Shown here piece by piece: positions 43,001 to 51,904 of a DNA stretch of 64,000 nucleotides. The position numbers were made by a program, and so were the translations under genes. Position 1 is the first letter of the stretch; each line of letters begins with the position of its first letter. Source of the DNA: JARRNJ01 sp037385045. Its GTDB lineage: Bacteria > Pseudomonadota > Gammaproteobacteria > JASBUN01. The notes below the pieces were generated by a model. That model saw only the letters and a list, made by a program, of their open reading frames with translations. It had not been told where the DNA came from and ran no database searches. The stretch covers positions 1-64,000 of the forward strand of contig JARRNJ010000023.1 of NCBI GenBank assembly GCA_037385045.1. The letters are read 5' to 3'.

Positions 43001-44728
43001 ATGCCGGTACACAACGAAGAAATCGCCGTCATTTTCGACGAAATGGCCGACCTGCTGGAGATCGAGGAGGCCAATCCGTTCCGGGTGCGCGCTTACCGTA
43101 ACGCGGCACGCACTGTGCGCAGTCTTGGCCGGGAGCTCAGCGCACTGGTGGCCGAGGGCAAGGATCTCACTGAGCTTCCCGGCATCGGCAAGGATCTGGC
43201 GGAAAAGATCGGTGAGATACTCGAAACCGGCACCGCCCGCGCATTGCGCGACCTGCACAAGCAGGTGCCGGCAGGGCTGGAGCAGTTGCTGCAGATTCCC
43301 GGACTCGGGCCCAAGCGGGTCCAGGCCTTGTACCGGGATCTGGGCGTCAAGACCCTCAAGCAGCTGGAGAAGGCGGCCCGCCAGGGCCGGGTGCAGGAGC
43401 TGCAAGGCTTCGGCGCCAAAACCCAGCAGGGGATCCTTGACGCCATCGCCGCCCACCGGGTGAGCGAGCGGCGCTTCCTGCTCAATACCGCGGCCGTCTA
43501 CGCCGAGCCGCTGCTGGAGTATCTGCGCGGCACACCGGGTGTCGACCAGGTGGTGCCGGCCGGCAGTTACCGGCGCGGCCGCGAAACGGTGGGCGATCTG
43601 GATATCCTGGTGACGGCGTCCGCACCGGGAGCAGTGATGGAGCGGTTCGCGGGCTACGACGAAGTGGAGCAGGTGGTCTCCAAGGGCACCACCCGCTCCA
43701 CGGTGATCCTGCGCGGCGGCCTGCAGGTGGACCAGCGGGTCGTGGAGGACGCCAGCTTCGGGGCGGCGCTGCATTATTTCACCGGCAGCAAGGACCACAA
43801 TATCCAGATCCGCCGGCTGGGCCAGCAGCGCAAACTCAAGATCAACGAATACGGCGTGTTTCGCAACCAGAAGCGGATCGGCGGCGACACCGAGGAATCC
43901 GTGTTCGCCGCCGTCGACCTGCCGTTCATCCCGCCGGAGCTGCGCGAGGCCCGCGGCGAGGTGGAGGCGGCGCGGGCCGGGCGCCTGCCGCGGCTGGTGG
44001 AACTGGCAGATCTCCAGGGCGATCTGCACGCCCATACCGATGCCACCGACGGCCGCGAGCCCCTGCAGGCCATGGTCGAGGGTGCGCAGCAGCGCGGTTT
44101 GAAATACCTGGCCATCACCGATCATTCCCGGCACCTGACCGTGGCCAGGGGCCTGGACAAGCGGCGCCTGCTGCAGCAGATCGACGCCATCGACGGTATC
44201 AACGAGCGCGTCAGGGGCATCACCGTGCTCAAGGGGATCGAGGTGGATATCCTGGAAGACGGCAGCCTCGATCTTCCCGACGACGTGCTGCAGCGTCTGG
44301 ATCTGGTGGTGGGCGCCGTGCACAGCCAGTTCCGGCTGCCGCGCGCCCGCCAGACCGGGCGCATTCTGCGGGCCATGGACCAACGCTATTTTTCCCTGTT
44401 GGCGCATCCCTCGGGCCGGTTGCTGGGTGAGCGCGACGCCTACAATGTGGACATGGAGCGGGTGATCCGCCATGCCGGCGAGCGCGGCTGCTATCTGGAG
44501 CTCAACAGCCAGCCCCAGCGCCTGGATCTCACCGACGTGTACTGCCAGATGGCCCACGATGAAGGGGTGCTGGTCAGCATCAACAGCGATGCCCACGCGG
44601 CGTCGGATTTCGATGGACTGCGCTTGGGCATCAGCCAGGCGCGGCGCGGGTGGCTGGAAAAGCGCGATGTGCTCAACGCGCGGCCTCTGGCGCAGTTGCG
44701 CAAACTGCTGCGGCGGACCATGGGTTGA
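43001..44728 (+). CDS. polX: DNA polymerase/3'-5' exonuclease PolX
   Basis: 575 residues. An N-terminal helix-hairpin-helix region (TELPGIGKDLAEKIGEIL, LLQIPGLGPKRVQALY) is followed by the nucleotidyltransferase core with GSYRRGRETVGDLDILV (two catalytic Asp). The C-terminal PHP exonuclease domain (DLQGDLHAHTDATDG, YLAITDHS, INSDAHAASDF) is complete. It fills gaps in base-excision repair and has 3' exonuclease and AP endonuclease activities in Bacillus. It probably shares a regulatory region with the divergent SRAP gene. Confidence 0.94.
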   Translation: MPVHNEEIAVIFDEMADLLEIEEANPFRVRAYRNAARTVRSLGRELSALVAEGKDLTELPGIGKDLAEKIGEILETGTARALRDLHKQVPAGLEQLLQIPGLGPKRVQALYRDLGVKTLKQLEKAARQGRVQELQGFGAKTQQGILDAIAAHRVSERRFLLNTAAVYAEPLLEYLRGTPGVDQVVPAGSYRRGRETVGDLDILVTASAPGAVMERFAGYDEVEQVVSKGTTRSTVILRGGLQVDQRVVEDASFGAALHYFTGSKDHNIQIRRLGQQRKLKINEYGVFRNQKRIGGDTEESVFAAVDLPFIPPELREARGEVEAARAGRLPRLVELADLQGDLHAHTDATDGREPLQAMVEGAQQRGLKYLAITDHSRHLTVARGLDKRRLLQQIDAIDGINERVRGITVLKGIEVDILEDGSLDLPDDVLQRLDLVVGAVHSQFRLPRARQTGRILRAMDQRYFSLLAHPSGRLLGERDAYNVDMERVIRHAGERGCYLELNSQPQRLDLTDVYCQMAHDEGVLVSINSDAHAASDFDGLRLGISQARRGWLEKRDVLNARPLAQLRKLLRRTMG

Positions 44729-44833
44729 CTCCGGTCCCTGCGCCGGGCCTGGCGGCGGCTACACTTGGTGATGCATGAACAGCGGGCTGCCGGCCGTGCG
44801 CACCCGCAGATACCCTGACAGGAGAAAGGTTCC

Positions 44834-45289
44834 ATGACGATCGGCGAACTGTGTAACCGGGAAGTGGTGGTGGCGGAGAGGACGGAGACCGTCGTCGAAG
44901 CGGCGAAACTGATGCGCCGCCACCACGTGGGCGATCTGGTAGTGGTGGAAGAGCGTAGCGGTCAGCGGGTTCCGGTAGGCATCGTCACCGACCGGGATCT
45001 GGTGGTCGAGGTCGTGGCCGAAGAGGTGGCGCCCGGGCAGGTCACCGTCGGCGATGTCATGAGCACCGAGTTGATTACCGTGTTCGAACACCAGGATGCC
45101 GCCGACGCCATGGAACGCATGCGCAGCGGCGGCGTGCGGCGCATTCCGGTGGTCGACGACCAGGGGGTGTTGCAGGGCATCATCACCGTCGACGACCTGG
45201 TGGACCTGTTCGCCGAGCAGATGCAGGAACTCGCCAAGTTGATACGTCGCGAACGACAGCGGGAGCAGGACAACCGGAGTATGCCCTGA
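44834..45289 (+). CDS. CBS domain pair protein (second copy)
   Basis: 151 residues. Two CBS motifs: EVVVAERTETVVEAAKLMRR with GIVTDRDLVVEVV, and VGDVMSTELITVFEHQDAAD with IPVVDDQGVLQGIITVDDL. The C-terminal helix (MQELAKLIRRERQREQDN) is charged. It presumably senses adenine nucleotides and works on a partner. GGAGAAAGG lies before ATG 44834. It converges on the FtsH-type gene with 30 bases between stops. Confidence 0.9.
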   Translation: MTIGELCNREVVVAERTETVVEAAKLMRRHHVGDLVVVEERSGQRVPVGIVTDRDLVVEVVAEEVAPGQVTVGDVMSTELITVFEHQDAADAMERMRSGGVRRIPVVDDQGVLQGIITVDDLVDLFAEQMQELAKLIRRERQREQDNRSMP

Positions 45290-45319
45290 ACCGCCAGGTT
45301 CCCGAACTCGGTGGTCGCC

Positions 45320-47269
45320 TCAGCGGTGTTCGGCCGCGGCGGGCCGTGGGCCGGCGTCGGCGGCGGGTCCGGGACCGAGGCATTGGGCGATCTGGTCGCG
45401 GTGCAGGGTTTCGGCTTGTTCGAGCCGTGACACCAGCTGGTCGAATTCCTTGCGGTGTCCCTGGATGATTTCCGTCGCCTGGCGTTCGGCGTTTACCAGC
45501 AGGCCGTGCACCGCCTCGTCCACCGCCTGGGCGGAGTGTTCGCTGTAGCGCCGCGGCTGGGCGATTTCCCGGCCCAGGAAGGGATGTTCCTCGCTCTCGC
45601 GCAGATCCACGGGGCCGATCTCGTCCGACATGCCCCAGCGTCCCACCATGGCCCGGGCCAGGGCCGTGGCCTGGCGGATGTCGTCATCGGCCCCCGAGCT
45701 GACGCTGCCGAGCAGGGTCTTCTCGGCGATGCGCCCGCCCAGCATCACCGCCAGGCGGTCGCGCAGGTATTCCTCGGGCAGCGTGTGCCGTTCCTCTTCC
45801 GGCATCTGCTGGGTGCCTCCCAGCGCCCGGCCGCGGGGGATGATGGTGACCTTGAACAACGGGTCCGCATAGCGCGAATAATACGCGACCACGGTGTGGC
45901 CGGTCTCATGGACCGCGAGCCGGTGGCGTTCGTCGGGCTGGATGGCCAGCGTGCGTACGCTGCCGAGCAGCAGCTTGTCCCGGGACTCTTCGAAGTGATG
46001 CATGCTCACCTCGGTGCGCTTCTCCCGCGCCGCCAGCATCGCCGCTTCGTTTACCAGATTCTTGAGGTCGGCGCCGGAAAAACCGGGGGTGCCGGCGGCG
46101 ATGTTGGCCAGGTCGACGTCGTCGTGCAGCGGCACTTTGCGGGTATGGACCCGCAGGATCGCTTCACGGTCCCTGCGGTCCGGCAGATCGAGCGTCACGT
46201 GGCGGTCGAAGCGCCCGGGACGCAGCAACGCCGGGTCCAATACGTCGGGGCGGTTGGTCGCCGCCAGCACGATCACCGCCTCGTGACCCGCAAAGCCGTC
46301 CATCTCGGCCAGGATCTGGTTCAATGTCTGTTCGCGCTCATCATGGCCGCCGCCCAGGCCCGTGCCGCGGGTGCGCCCGACGCTGTCCAGCTCATCGACA
46401 AAGATGATGCTGGGGGCATTCTTCTTGGCCTCTTCGAACAGCTTGCGCACCCGCGATGCGCCGACGCCGACAAAGACCTCGATGAATTCCGAACCTGAGA
46501 TGGAATAGAAGGGAACGCCCGCTTCGCCCGCCAGTGCCCGCGCGAGCAGCGTCTTGCCGGTCCCGGGCGCGCCCATCAGCAGCACGCCCCGCGGTACCTC
46601 CGCGCCAAGTTTGCCGAAGTCTTCGGGGTGGCGCAGGAATTCCACCAGTTCAGTGACTTCCCGCTTGGCGTTGTCCTGGCCGGCAACATCCTCGAACGTG
46701 ACTTTCGGCACCTGGGCCTGTTTCGCCGGCGCTTCCAGGAATTTCTTCAGCTCACCGGGCCCGCCCAGTCGCCCGCCGAGGCTGCGCGAGGTCCGTTGAA
46801 AGATCCAATAGAAGAATCCCAACAAAAATATCCACGGCAGGAGCGCCAGCACGATGGACATCAGCGTGTGCTGACCGGTCTGGTCAACCACCTTGACTTC
46901 CACCGACTGCGCCTCGAGCAGGGGCAGCAGCTGATTGTCGCCGAATGACGGGACACGGGTCTGGAAACGCTCCGCCGTCTGGCCTCGGGGGCCGATGGCT
47001 TTGGCACTGCGCAACCGCCCGCTTACCGTGTCACCCGCCAGGGTTACCTCACGTACGGCGCGGTCCTTGACCAACTGTTTGAACTGGCTGTAGGGGATGG
47101 TGTAGCTCGCCGGCTGCTGCGGCGCGCGGGCGAACACCAGATAGAGGGCCACCAGCACCGCGGCCAAAACCACGTACGTGCTCCAGGTGGGGTAGCGTTT
47201 GTTGTTGTCGTCCGGTTTGTCCGCCATATCCGCAGTTGGCGCCTGGGCGCCCGTCAAAGCCGGTTGCAT
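45320..47269 (-). CDS. ftsH: ATP-dependent zinc metalloprotease, FtsH family
   Basis: 649 residues. Two transmembrane helices (YVVLAAVLVALYLVFARAP; LPWIFLLGFFYWIFQ) flank the periplasmic domain. The AAA+ module has LLMGAPGTGKTLLARALAGE, the pore loop FVGVGASRVRKLFEEA and SRH NRPDVLDPALLRPGRFDRH. The zinc site is HETGH (HExxH). The C-terminal tail is short and Ala/Pro-rich. Lack of the rrmJ/folP neighbours normal for housekeeping ftsH suggests a second copy. ATG 47269 has AGGATAGGGACA upstream; ATG 47227 is also possible. Confidence 0.93.
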   Translation of the reverse strand: MQPALTGAQAPTADMADKPDDNNKRYPTWSTYVVLAAVLVALYLVFARAPQQPASYTIPYSQFKQLVKDRAVREVTLAGDTVSGRLRSAKAIGPRGQTAERFQTRVPSFGDNQLLPLLEAQSVEVKVVDQTGQHTLMSIVLALLPWIFLLGFFYWIFQRTSRSLGGRLGGPGELKKFLEAPAKQAQVPKVTFEDVAGQDNAKREVTELVEFLRHPEDFGKLGAEVPRGVLLMGAPGTGKTLLARALAGEAGVPFYSISGSEFIEVFVGVGASRVRKLFEEAKKNAPSIIFVDELDSVGRTRGTGLGGGHDEREQTLNQILAEMDGFAGHEAVIVLAATNRPDVLDPALLRPGRFDRHVTLDLPDRRDREAILRVHTRKVPLHDDVDLANIAAGTPGFSGADLKNLVNEAAMLAAREKRTEVSMHHFEESRDKLLLGSVRTLAIQPDERHRLAVHETGHTVVAYYSRYADPLFKVTIIPRGRALGGTQQMPEEERHTLPEEYLRDRLAVMLGGRIAEKTLLGSVSSGADDDIRQATALARAMVGRWGMSDEIGPVDLRESEEHPFLGREIAQPRRYSEHSAQAVDEAVHGLLVNAERQATEIIQGHRKEFDQLVSRLEQAETLHRDQIAQCLGPGPAADAGPRPAAAEHR

Positions 47270-47643
47270 TGTCCCTATCCTAGAGGGGGCGGGGGTCGGG
47301 TGCCAGCGAAATGCGCGGCCCGGCACTGGGTCGGGGGAGGACGTCCGCCTGCCACGGGATGATGAGCGGGCGCTGGAGGCCTTGGTCTAGACTTGAGTGG
47401 CGATGGACGACCCGCGGGGCGATCCGGTTTGCCGGAGCAAGGGGCGAAGGTGAAAGAGCAAAGCAAAAGCTTTTCGATGCGCGTTTTGCCCACGCCGGGC
47501 CGGCTGTTGGCAAAGGCCCCGGCCGGCCGCCAGGGCGCGTAGGTATTTTTACCAAGGCACAGCGCACTATTGTTTTGGTACGGTGCCAGCGTGGATGAGG
47601 CGGCACGGTGCCGGCCCCCAGAACCTGTATTGGAGAATCTGTC
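47270..47643. other. 374-base divergent intergenic region
   Basis: Lies between the ftsH-type gene and the BCAM0308-family gene, so it probably holds both promoters. GGTATTTTTACC near 47539 is a small palindrome in an unusually AT-rich patch (about 47535-47580). The 95-codon open frame across it has no ribosome site or family signal, and I take it as non-coding. Confidence 0.5.
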
Positions 47644-48150
47644 ATGACAGGACCCAGCAAACACCGCAACCAGCCGGGCGCAGGTCGGGGTGACCGCCTG
47701 CTGCGCGAATGGGTGCACGATCCGTACAAATCCAAGAGCAAGCTGCCGGAGCCCACCTTGTGCCCGCAGTGCGGGGCGGTGTTCCACCGCGGCCGCTGGC
47801 AGTGGGCACGGGCGGAAGCCGGGGCCCATGAAACACTGTGCCCGGCATGCCACCGCACCAACGACGGGGTCCCGGCGGGCATCCTCAGCCTCAACGGCGA
47901 ATTTCTGCACAAACATCGCGACGAGATCCTGCATTTGATCCGCAACCTGGAAGAAAAGGAAAAGGCCGAGCATCCGCTCAAACGCATCATGAGCGAGGAA
48001 CAGCAGGATGACGGCGGCCTGGTGATCAATTTCACCGACCCGCACCTGGCCCGCGCCGCCGGCGAAGGGGTGCACAACGCCTACGAGGGCGAGTTGGAGT
48101 TTCATTACACGGAAGGCGATACGCTGCTGCGCCTGCGCTGGGAACGCTGA
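47644..48150 (+). CDS. BCAM0308 family protein
   Basis: 168 residues with a zinc-ribbon-like pair CPQCGAVFHRGRW and CPACHRTNDGVPAGIL, then HKHRDEILHLIRNLEEKEKA and ITV-type beta segment DDGGLVINFTDPHLARAAGE. This is the layout of the BCAM0308 family, related to ribosomal-quality or NMD3-like zinc proteins; function unproven. GGAGA is seven bases before ATG 47644. It is followed by the THUMP gene after 46 bases. Confidence 0.85.
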   Translation: MTGPSKHRNQPGAGRGDRLLREWVHDPYKSKSKLPEPTLCPQCGAVFHRGRWQWARAEAGAHETLCPACHRTNDGVPAGILSLNGEFLHKHRDEILHLIRNLEEKEKAEHPLKRIMSEEQQDDGGLVINFTDPHLARAAGEGVHNAYEGELEFHYTEGDTLLRLRWER

Positions 48151-48196
48151 TCGGCACCGGTTGCCATGGGCCGCGCCGGAGGTGCAGGAGGAGGGC

Positions 48197-48739
48197 GTGA
48201 TCTCGGACTGGAATGTGGTGGCCACGGTTCAGGAGCACCGTTTCCGGCGCGCCTGGGAGTTTCTGCAGGCCTACGGTGCGGTGGCCCGCACCGATTATTT
48301 CAATGTCATCACGCTGCGGGTGGCGGAGACCGGGGAATTTCTCGAGCGGCTGCGCCGGGACCTGACGGCCGATGCGGCTGCCGCCGCGGCACTGGCGCGG
48401 GTGGTGCCGGTGACCACGGCGTTCGGTTTCCAGACCCCGGAGGAGTTCGAGGCGGCTGCGCGCCGGGCGGTGACGCCGTGGCTGTCGGAACTGGCCGGGT
48501 GCACTTTCCACGTGCGCATGCACCGACGCGGTTTCAAGGGTCGGCTGTCGAGCCAGGACGAGGAGCGGTTTCTCGACCGCTATGTGATCGAGGGGCTGCT
48601 CCGCCGTGGCGCGGATGCATCGGTGTCCTTTGACGACCCCGATATCATCATCGCGGTGGAAACCGTGGGCCAGCGCGGCGGTGTGTCGCGCTGGGCGCGG
48701 GAACCGCGCCGCCGTTACCCGTTCCTGGGCCTGGACTGA
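48197..48739 (+). CDS. THUMP domain-like protein
   Basis: 180 residues from GTG 48197. WNVVATVQEHRFRRAWEFLQ (alpha/beta opening), then AGCTFHVRMHRRGFKGRLSS and SFDDPDIIIAVETVGQRGGV, are typical of the THUMP RNA-binding domain (TAN1-like), usually found on tRNA-modifying enzymes. No catalytic domain is attached, so it may deliver RNA to a partner, as TAN1 does. AGGAGGAGG lies immediately upstream. Confidence 0.82.
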   Translation: MISDWNVVATVQEHRFRRAWEFLQAYGAVARTDYFNVITLRVAETGEFLERLRRDLTADAAAAAALARVVPVTTAFGFQTPEEFEAAARRAVTPWLSELAGCTFHVRMHRRGFKGRLSSQDEERFLDRYVIEGLLRRGADASVSFDDPDIIIAVETVGQRGGVSRWAREPRRRYPFLGLD

Positions 48740-48814
48740 CGCCGGAGTGACGGCTGCCGCAGCGTGCACGTGATGGGCAAGCGCCACCCGGTTGGATGGG
48801 CCGGCGCCGGCCGA

Positions 48815-49216
48815 TCACTGGTCGGCAACGTGCTCCAGGTAGCGGCGCTGGCCTTGCTCCACGAGCCGTATGCGCTGTGCGCTGATCGTAATCGGCGAGG
48901 CCCGGCCGGCAAGGGTCAGCACGCACCCCACTTCGCCGCGGGCGTCGAGGGGGAGCGGAACGCGGTCGCGGTAGATGAAGCGGTTGTCATGAATTTCACC
49001 CGATGCCACCGTGCAGGGCCCGTCGGGCAGGACGCCCTCGACCGCGGCGTGTTCGAAAACCAGAGTGCCCGACTGGCGCCATTTGCTCTGTTGCGCCGAG
49101 CCGCCGAGGGAAACGTAGACGCAAAACTGCGCCAGCATCAGGGTGAGGTTGTCGCCGTCTGGTTCAATGGCGTCGATGTGCATATCCGGCAGTGCGAATT
49201 CGTTGCGCGTGGCCAT
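48815..49216 (-). CDS. Hypothetical protein (133 residues)
   Basis: Starts MATRNEFALPDMHIDAIEPD; mostly beta-strand character (NLTLMLAQFCVYVSLGGSAQ, SGTLVFEHAAVEGVLPDGPC, CVLTLAGRASPITISAQRI). Codon third positions are G/C as in known genes, and it is not overlapped by any better candidate. No family is recognised. It may be a small cytoplasmic beta-barrel. Confidence 0.6.
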   Translation of the reverse strand: MATRNEFALPDMHIDAIEPDGDNLTLMLAQFCVYVSLGGSAQQSKWRQSGTLVFEHAAVEGVLPDGPCTVASGEIHDNRFIYRDRVPLPLDARGEVGCVLTLAGRASPITISAQRIRLVEQGQRRYLEHVADQ

Positions 49217-49605
49217 GTCTCGATCGTTCTCCGCATGACGTTGAGTCGTGCCGCAGCGCCTCCTGCGCCGATTCCCGGATGCGAATCATAGGACAAACGC
49301 TGCCGGCTGCCCAGCAACGTGCCGCTGTGGCCGCGATCATGGTGGCGAGGGCGATTGCCCGATCGCCGGGACCGGGGTCGGCGTCGACTTTCCGGCGCGG
49401 CCAGGGTTGGATTTACAGGCGGCGCTGGCTATGGTTTTTTATAGGGATTGGCCCGGATGCAGTCGCCGCCGCGCAACGGCCGTGTGATTCTGCGGGCCGC
49501 GGGCTCCGCCTTCCAATTGCCTGATCCGTCGCGTCGCGGGCTGCCGCCGGCGCCGCAACGGCGGCGGGTCGGGTGCTGATTGCAACCTCAAGGGGAGAAA
49601 GCTCT
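49217..49605. other. 389-base divergent intergenic region
   Basis: Between the 133-residue gene and the hibernation-factor gene. A T-rich run with TTTTTTATAGGG near 49436 is a possible promoter element for the downstream gene. GC-rich inverted segments occur before its ribosome site (around 49538-49568). No gene is evident. Confidence 0.45.
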
Positions 49606-50172
49606 ATGCAATTGCCTTTGCAAATCACCTTCCGCGACCTACCGCAGTCCGACGCCCTCGAAGCCGCCATTCGCGAAAAGGCGGTCAAGCTGGAACAGTT
49701 TTATGACCGGATCATCAGCTGCCGGGTGGTGATCGAGGCTCCCCATCAGCATCGGCACAAGGGCAAGCTGTACCACGTACGCATCGATCTCACGGTTCCC
49801 GGCGGCGAACTGGTCGTGAACCGCGCACCGGGCAAGCGCCAGGCCCATGAAGACGCCTACGTGGTCATCCGCGACGCGTTCGACGCGGCGCGACGACAGC
49901 TGGAAGGTTATGCGCGGCGCCAACGCGGCGACGTCAAGACCCACGAAGCACCCCCGCACGGCCGCATCACCGAACTGGCGGCGGAGCGCGGGTTCGGGCG
50001 CATCGCCACCACCGACGGGCGGGAGATTTACTTTCACCGCAACAGCGTGGTCGATGCGGCGTTCGATCAGCTCGAGGTCGGTCACGAGGTGCGTTTCACC
50101 GAGGAATCGGGTGATCAGGGGCCCCAGGCCAGCACGGTGCAGCGGGTGGGCAAGCACCATGTCGTGAGTTAG
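49606..50172 (+). CDS. HPF/RaiA ribosome hibernation factor fused to a cold-shock domain
   Basis: 188 residues. The S30AE domain (about 1-110) shows LQITFRDLPQSDALEAAIRE, KLEQFYDRIISCRVVIEAP and HVRIDLTVPGGELVV. From about 118 a cold-shock domain follows (HGRITELAAERGFGRIATTD; EIYFHRNSVVDAAFDQLEVG), with RNP1- and RNP2-like strands. It probably binds the 30S subunit under stress and adds a nucleic-acid-binding contact. AAGGGGAGAAAG precedes ATG 49606. Its stop overlaps that of the lipoprotein gene. Confidence 0.9.
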   Translation: MQLPLQITFRDLPQSDALEAAIREKAVKLEQFYDRIISCRVVIEAPHQHRHKGKLYHVRIDLTVPGGELVVNRAPGKRQAHEDAYVVIRDAFDAARRQLEGYARRQRGDVKTHEAPPHGRITELAAERGFGRIATTDGREIYFHRNSVVDAAFDQLEVGHEVRFTEESGDQGPQASTVQRVGKHHVVS

Positions 50173-50747
50173 CCACCTGGCACCTGCACCCGCAGGGCCT
50201 GCAACCGGGCGGTGCTGGCCACCGCGAACGGCAGCTTCAGCCAATCGGTCAGGCGGTAGATGTCCGCCTGTCCTTCACGCCAGGCGTCGAGCACGTAGAC
50301 GTGACTGCGGCCTGCGGGGGTCAGCAGCGCATCGCGGCGCACCTTTTTCGGATCGAACACCAGTACCGCATGGTGCTCGTGCCGGGTGCCGCCGTTGATG
50401 ACAATGCCGGTCGCCTCCCAGCCCACGCGGCGGGCGGCGGGCGCCACGCCGTCGTAGACCAGCTGTTGCCACTGGTAACAAAGGCCGCGGTTGTCGCCCT
50501 TCCAGAAGTTCACCCACATGTTGCCCAGCCAGCCGCTGTGCCATTCGATGTTGGGATCCTCGTGAGCCGCTTCCACGGTGTGCTCGAACGCGGCGTGAAT
50601 GGTCTGCAGGGCGGGACTGCGCAGCTGCCCCGGGCGCAGCGGTACGGCGCTGCAGGCTGCCAGCAGCGCCAACGCGGCGAGCAGCCAGCCCAGGCGCCCA
50701 AATTGTGCCACGCGATCATCAGCGCCGCATTCCGTGCGCGTCCTCAC
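50169..50747 (-). CDS. Lipoprotein with a possible Cys-His-Asp triad
   Basis: 192 residues. A lipobox-type sequence LALLAACS ends the signal peptide. The mature part contains NRGLCYQWQQLVY (Cys), HEHHAVLVFDPKK (His) and VYVLDAWREGQADIYRL (Asp), in the order used by transglutaminase/papain-like enzymes. Similarity to a named family is not recognised, so enzymatic function is inference. Signal-peptide starts further in are possible because residues 1-18 are not typical. It converges on the hibernation-factor gene with overlapping stop codons. Confidence 0.7.
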   Translation of the reverse strand: MRTRTECGADDRVAQFGRLGWLLAALALLAACSAVPLRPGQLRSPALQTIHAAFEHTVEAAHEDPNIEWHSGWLGNMWVNFWKGDNRGLCYQWQQLVYDGVAPAARRVGWEATGIVINGGTRHEHHAVLVFDPKKVRRDALLTPAGRSHVYVLDAWREGQADIYRLTDWLKLPFAVASTARLQALRVQVPGG

Positions 50748-50805
50748 GTGCGTGGCCCTTGAACATCGATGACTATCCAGCCATGGGGCGTGGGCCGAGG
50801 GTTTA

Positions 50806-51072
50806 TCATGCCCGCCGGATGGCCTGCTCGATCCGGCTCATGGCCGCCTGCCAAGCGGGACTGCCGGTGGCGCCTTGCGCCATCACCTCCATCAGCCCAT
50901 AGGCCAGGGCGCGGGTTTCGGCGTCCAATTCGCGCAGCTTGGTCAGTTTGAACAGGGAGCCGCTGTTGTCGATGGCGAGGGTGCTCATGAGCGCGTAGAG
51001 CACCAGCGAGCGGGCAGCCCGGGGCTCCTGCTCGATCAGGGTGGCGACGTGATCCAGGGCCGAGGTATCCAT
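50806..51072 (-). CDS. Small helical hypothetical protein
   Basis: 88 residues, almost all helical (DHVATLIEQEPRAARSLVLY, LRELDAETRALAYGLMEVMA). No family is recognised. The start ATG at 51072 is preferred over the longer frame to 51085. It lies 59 bases upstream of the lipoprotein gene on the same strand. Confidence 0.6.
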   Translation of the reverse strand: MDTSALDHVATLIEQEPRAARSLVLYALMSTLAIDNSGSLFKLTKLRELDAETRALAYGLMEVMAQGATGSPAWQAAMSRIEQAIRRA

Positions 51073-51145
51073 TCAGGGGACTCATGTGCGTTCGGGTTTG
51101 TGGCGTAGTTCGCGATTATATACCAGCCGGCCGCGGCTCCGGCGC

Positions 51146-51174
51146 TTCGCGGTTCGCGAAAAAGTCCGTATAAT
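51146..51174 (+). promoter_or_regulatory. Predicted promoter of the cupin gene
   Basis: TATAAT at 51169-51174, with TTCGCG 17 bases upstream as a weak -35. The TTCGCGGTTCGCGAA sequence at the -35 is partly palindromic. It lies 61 bases before ATG 51235. Confidence 0.5.
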
Positions 51175-51234
51175 CGCTGGGCTGCCCCGCCTGCAGGCGG
51201 GGTTCCATTTGAACCGGCCAGTCGAGGTGTCGCC

Positions 51235-51510
51235 ATGAGTTTGATCACGGTCGAGCACAATCCATCCCCGGTAAAGCTCGACGCAATGGGTGTCGACAGT
51301 TGGCCGATTTGGACCAAGGATGTCTCGACCTTCGGTTGGACCTATGACACCAAGGAAGTGTGCTATATCCTCGAGGGCGAGGCCGTTGTGACGCCCGACG
51401 GCGGCGAGCCCGTGACCATCACGGCGCGGGACCTGGTGAATTTCGCCCAGGGGTTGTCCTGCACCTGGCAAGTGGTTTCGCCGATCCGCAAGCACTATCT
51501 TGTCGATTGA
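51235..51510 (+). CDS. Cupin domain protein (DUF861 type)
   Basis: 91 residues. SWPIWTKDVSTFGWTYDTKE, VCYILEGEAVVTPDGGEPV and ARDLVNFAQGLSCTWQVV correspond to the EVCYILEGE/P...G..W.V motifs of cupin_3 (DUF861), a single-domain beta-barrel. Some members bind ureidoglycolate; others are uncharacterised. GAGGTG lies before ATG 51235, and a good TATAAT 61 bases upstream. Confidence 0.88.
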   Translation: MSLITVEHNPSPVKLDAMGVDSWPIWTKDVSTFGWTYDTKEVCYILEGEAVVTPDGGEPVTITARDLVNFAQGLSCTWQVVSPIRKHYLVD

Positions 51511-51619
51511 CTCCGCCCCGCGTCGAGGATGGTCTCCCAGGGCCGGCGTGCCGATCACGGCCGCCGCGCGGCCGGCGGCGCTTGGCGTGGACACTGTTGC
51601 ATAACCAAGAGAGGAGAAT

Positions 51620-51904
51620 ATGTCGGCGAATATCGACGACTTGACGGTAGACTACACCGAGGACGGCGTGCTGGTGGTCAAGGAACTGGACAAGGAAGTG
51701 CTGACCAAGGGAGCCTGGTCGACCATCCTGTTCCGCTATCAGGACTGGGACCGGCAGAAGGGCGAATACGGTCCGGAAAAATACACCATCCGCCGCTATC
51801 AGAAGCGCGGCGGCGAATACATGCAGAAGTCCAAGTTCAATATTTCCAGCCGCGACCAGGCGCGCCGGATCGTGGAGACGTTGCAGAAGTGGATCGACAC
51901 CTGA
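51620..51904 (+). CDS. Conserved-looking hypothetical protein (94 residues)
   Basis: Starts MSANIDDLTVDYTEDGVLVV; beta-rich and charged, with WSTILFRYQDWDRQKGEYG and KYTIRRYQKRGGEYMQKSKF then an amphipathic helix RDQARRIVETLQKWI. GAGAGGAGAATATG is an excellent ribosome site. I believe similar proteins occur in other gammaproteobacteria but cannot name a family. It follows the cupin gene by 109 bases. Confidence 0.7.
   Translation: MSANIDDLTVDYTEDGVLVVKELDKEVLTKGAWSTILFRYQDWDRQKGEYGPEKYTIRRYQKRGGEYMQKSKFNISSRDQARRIVETLQKWIDT

Noticed and set aside
42617..44596. Minus-strand ORF of 659 codons opposite polX
   Set aside because: Shadow frame; composition (excess Ala/His/Gln/Val) is not protein-like and polX is certain on the other strand.
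47311..47598. 95-codon plus-strand ORF in the ftsH/BCAM0308 gap
   Set aside because: No ribosome site, basic low-complexity composition, and it lies in the probable divergent promoter.
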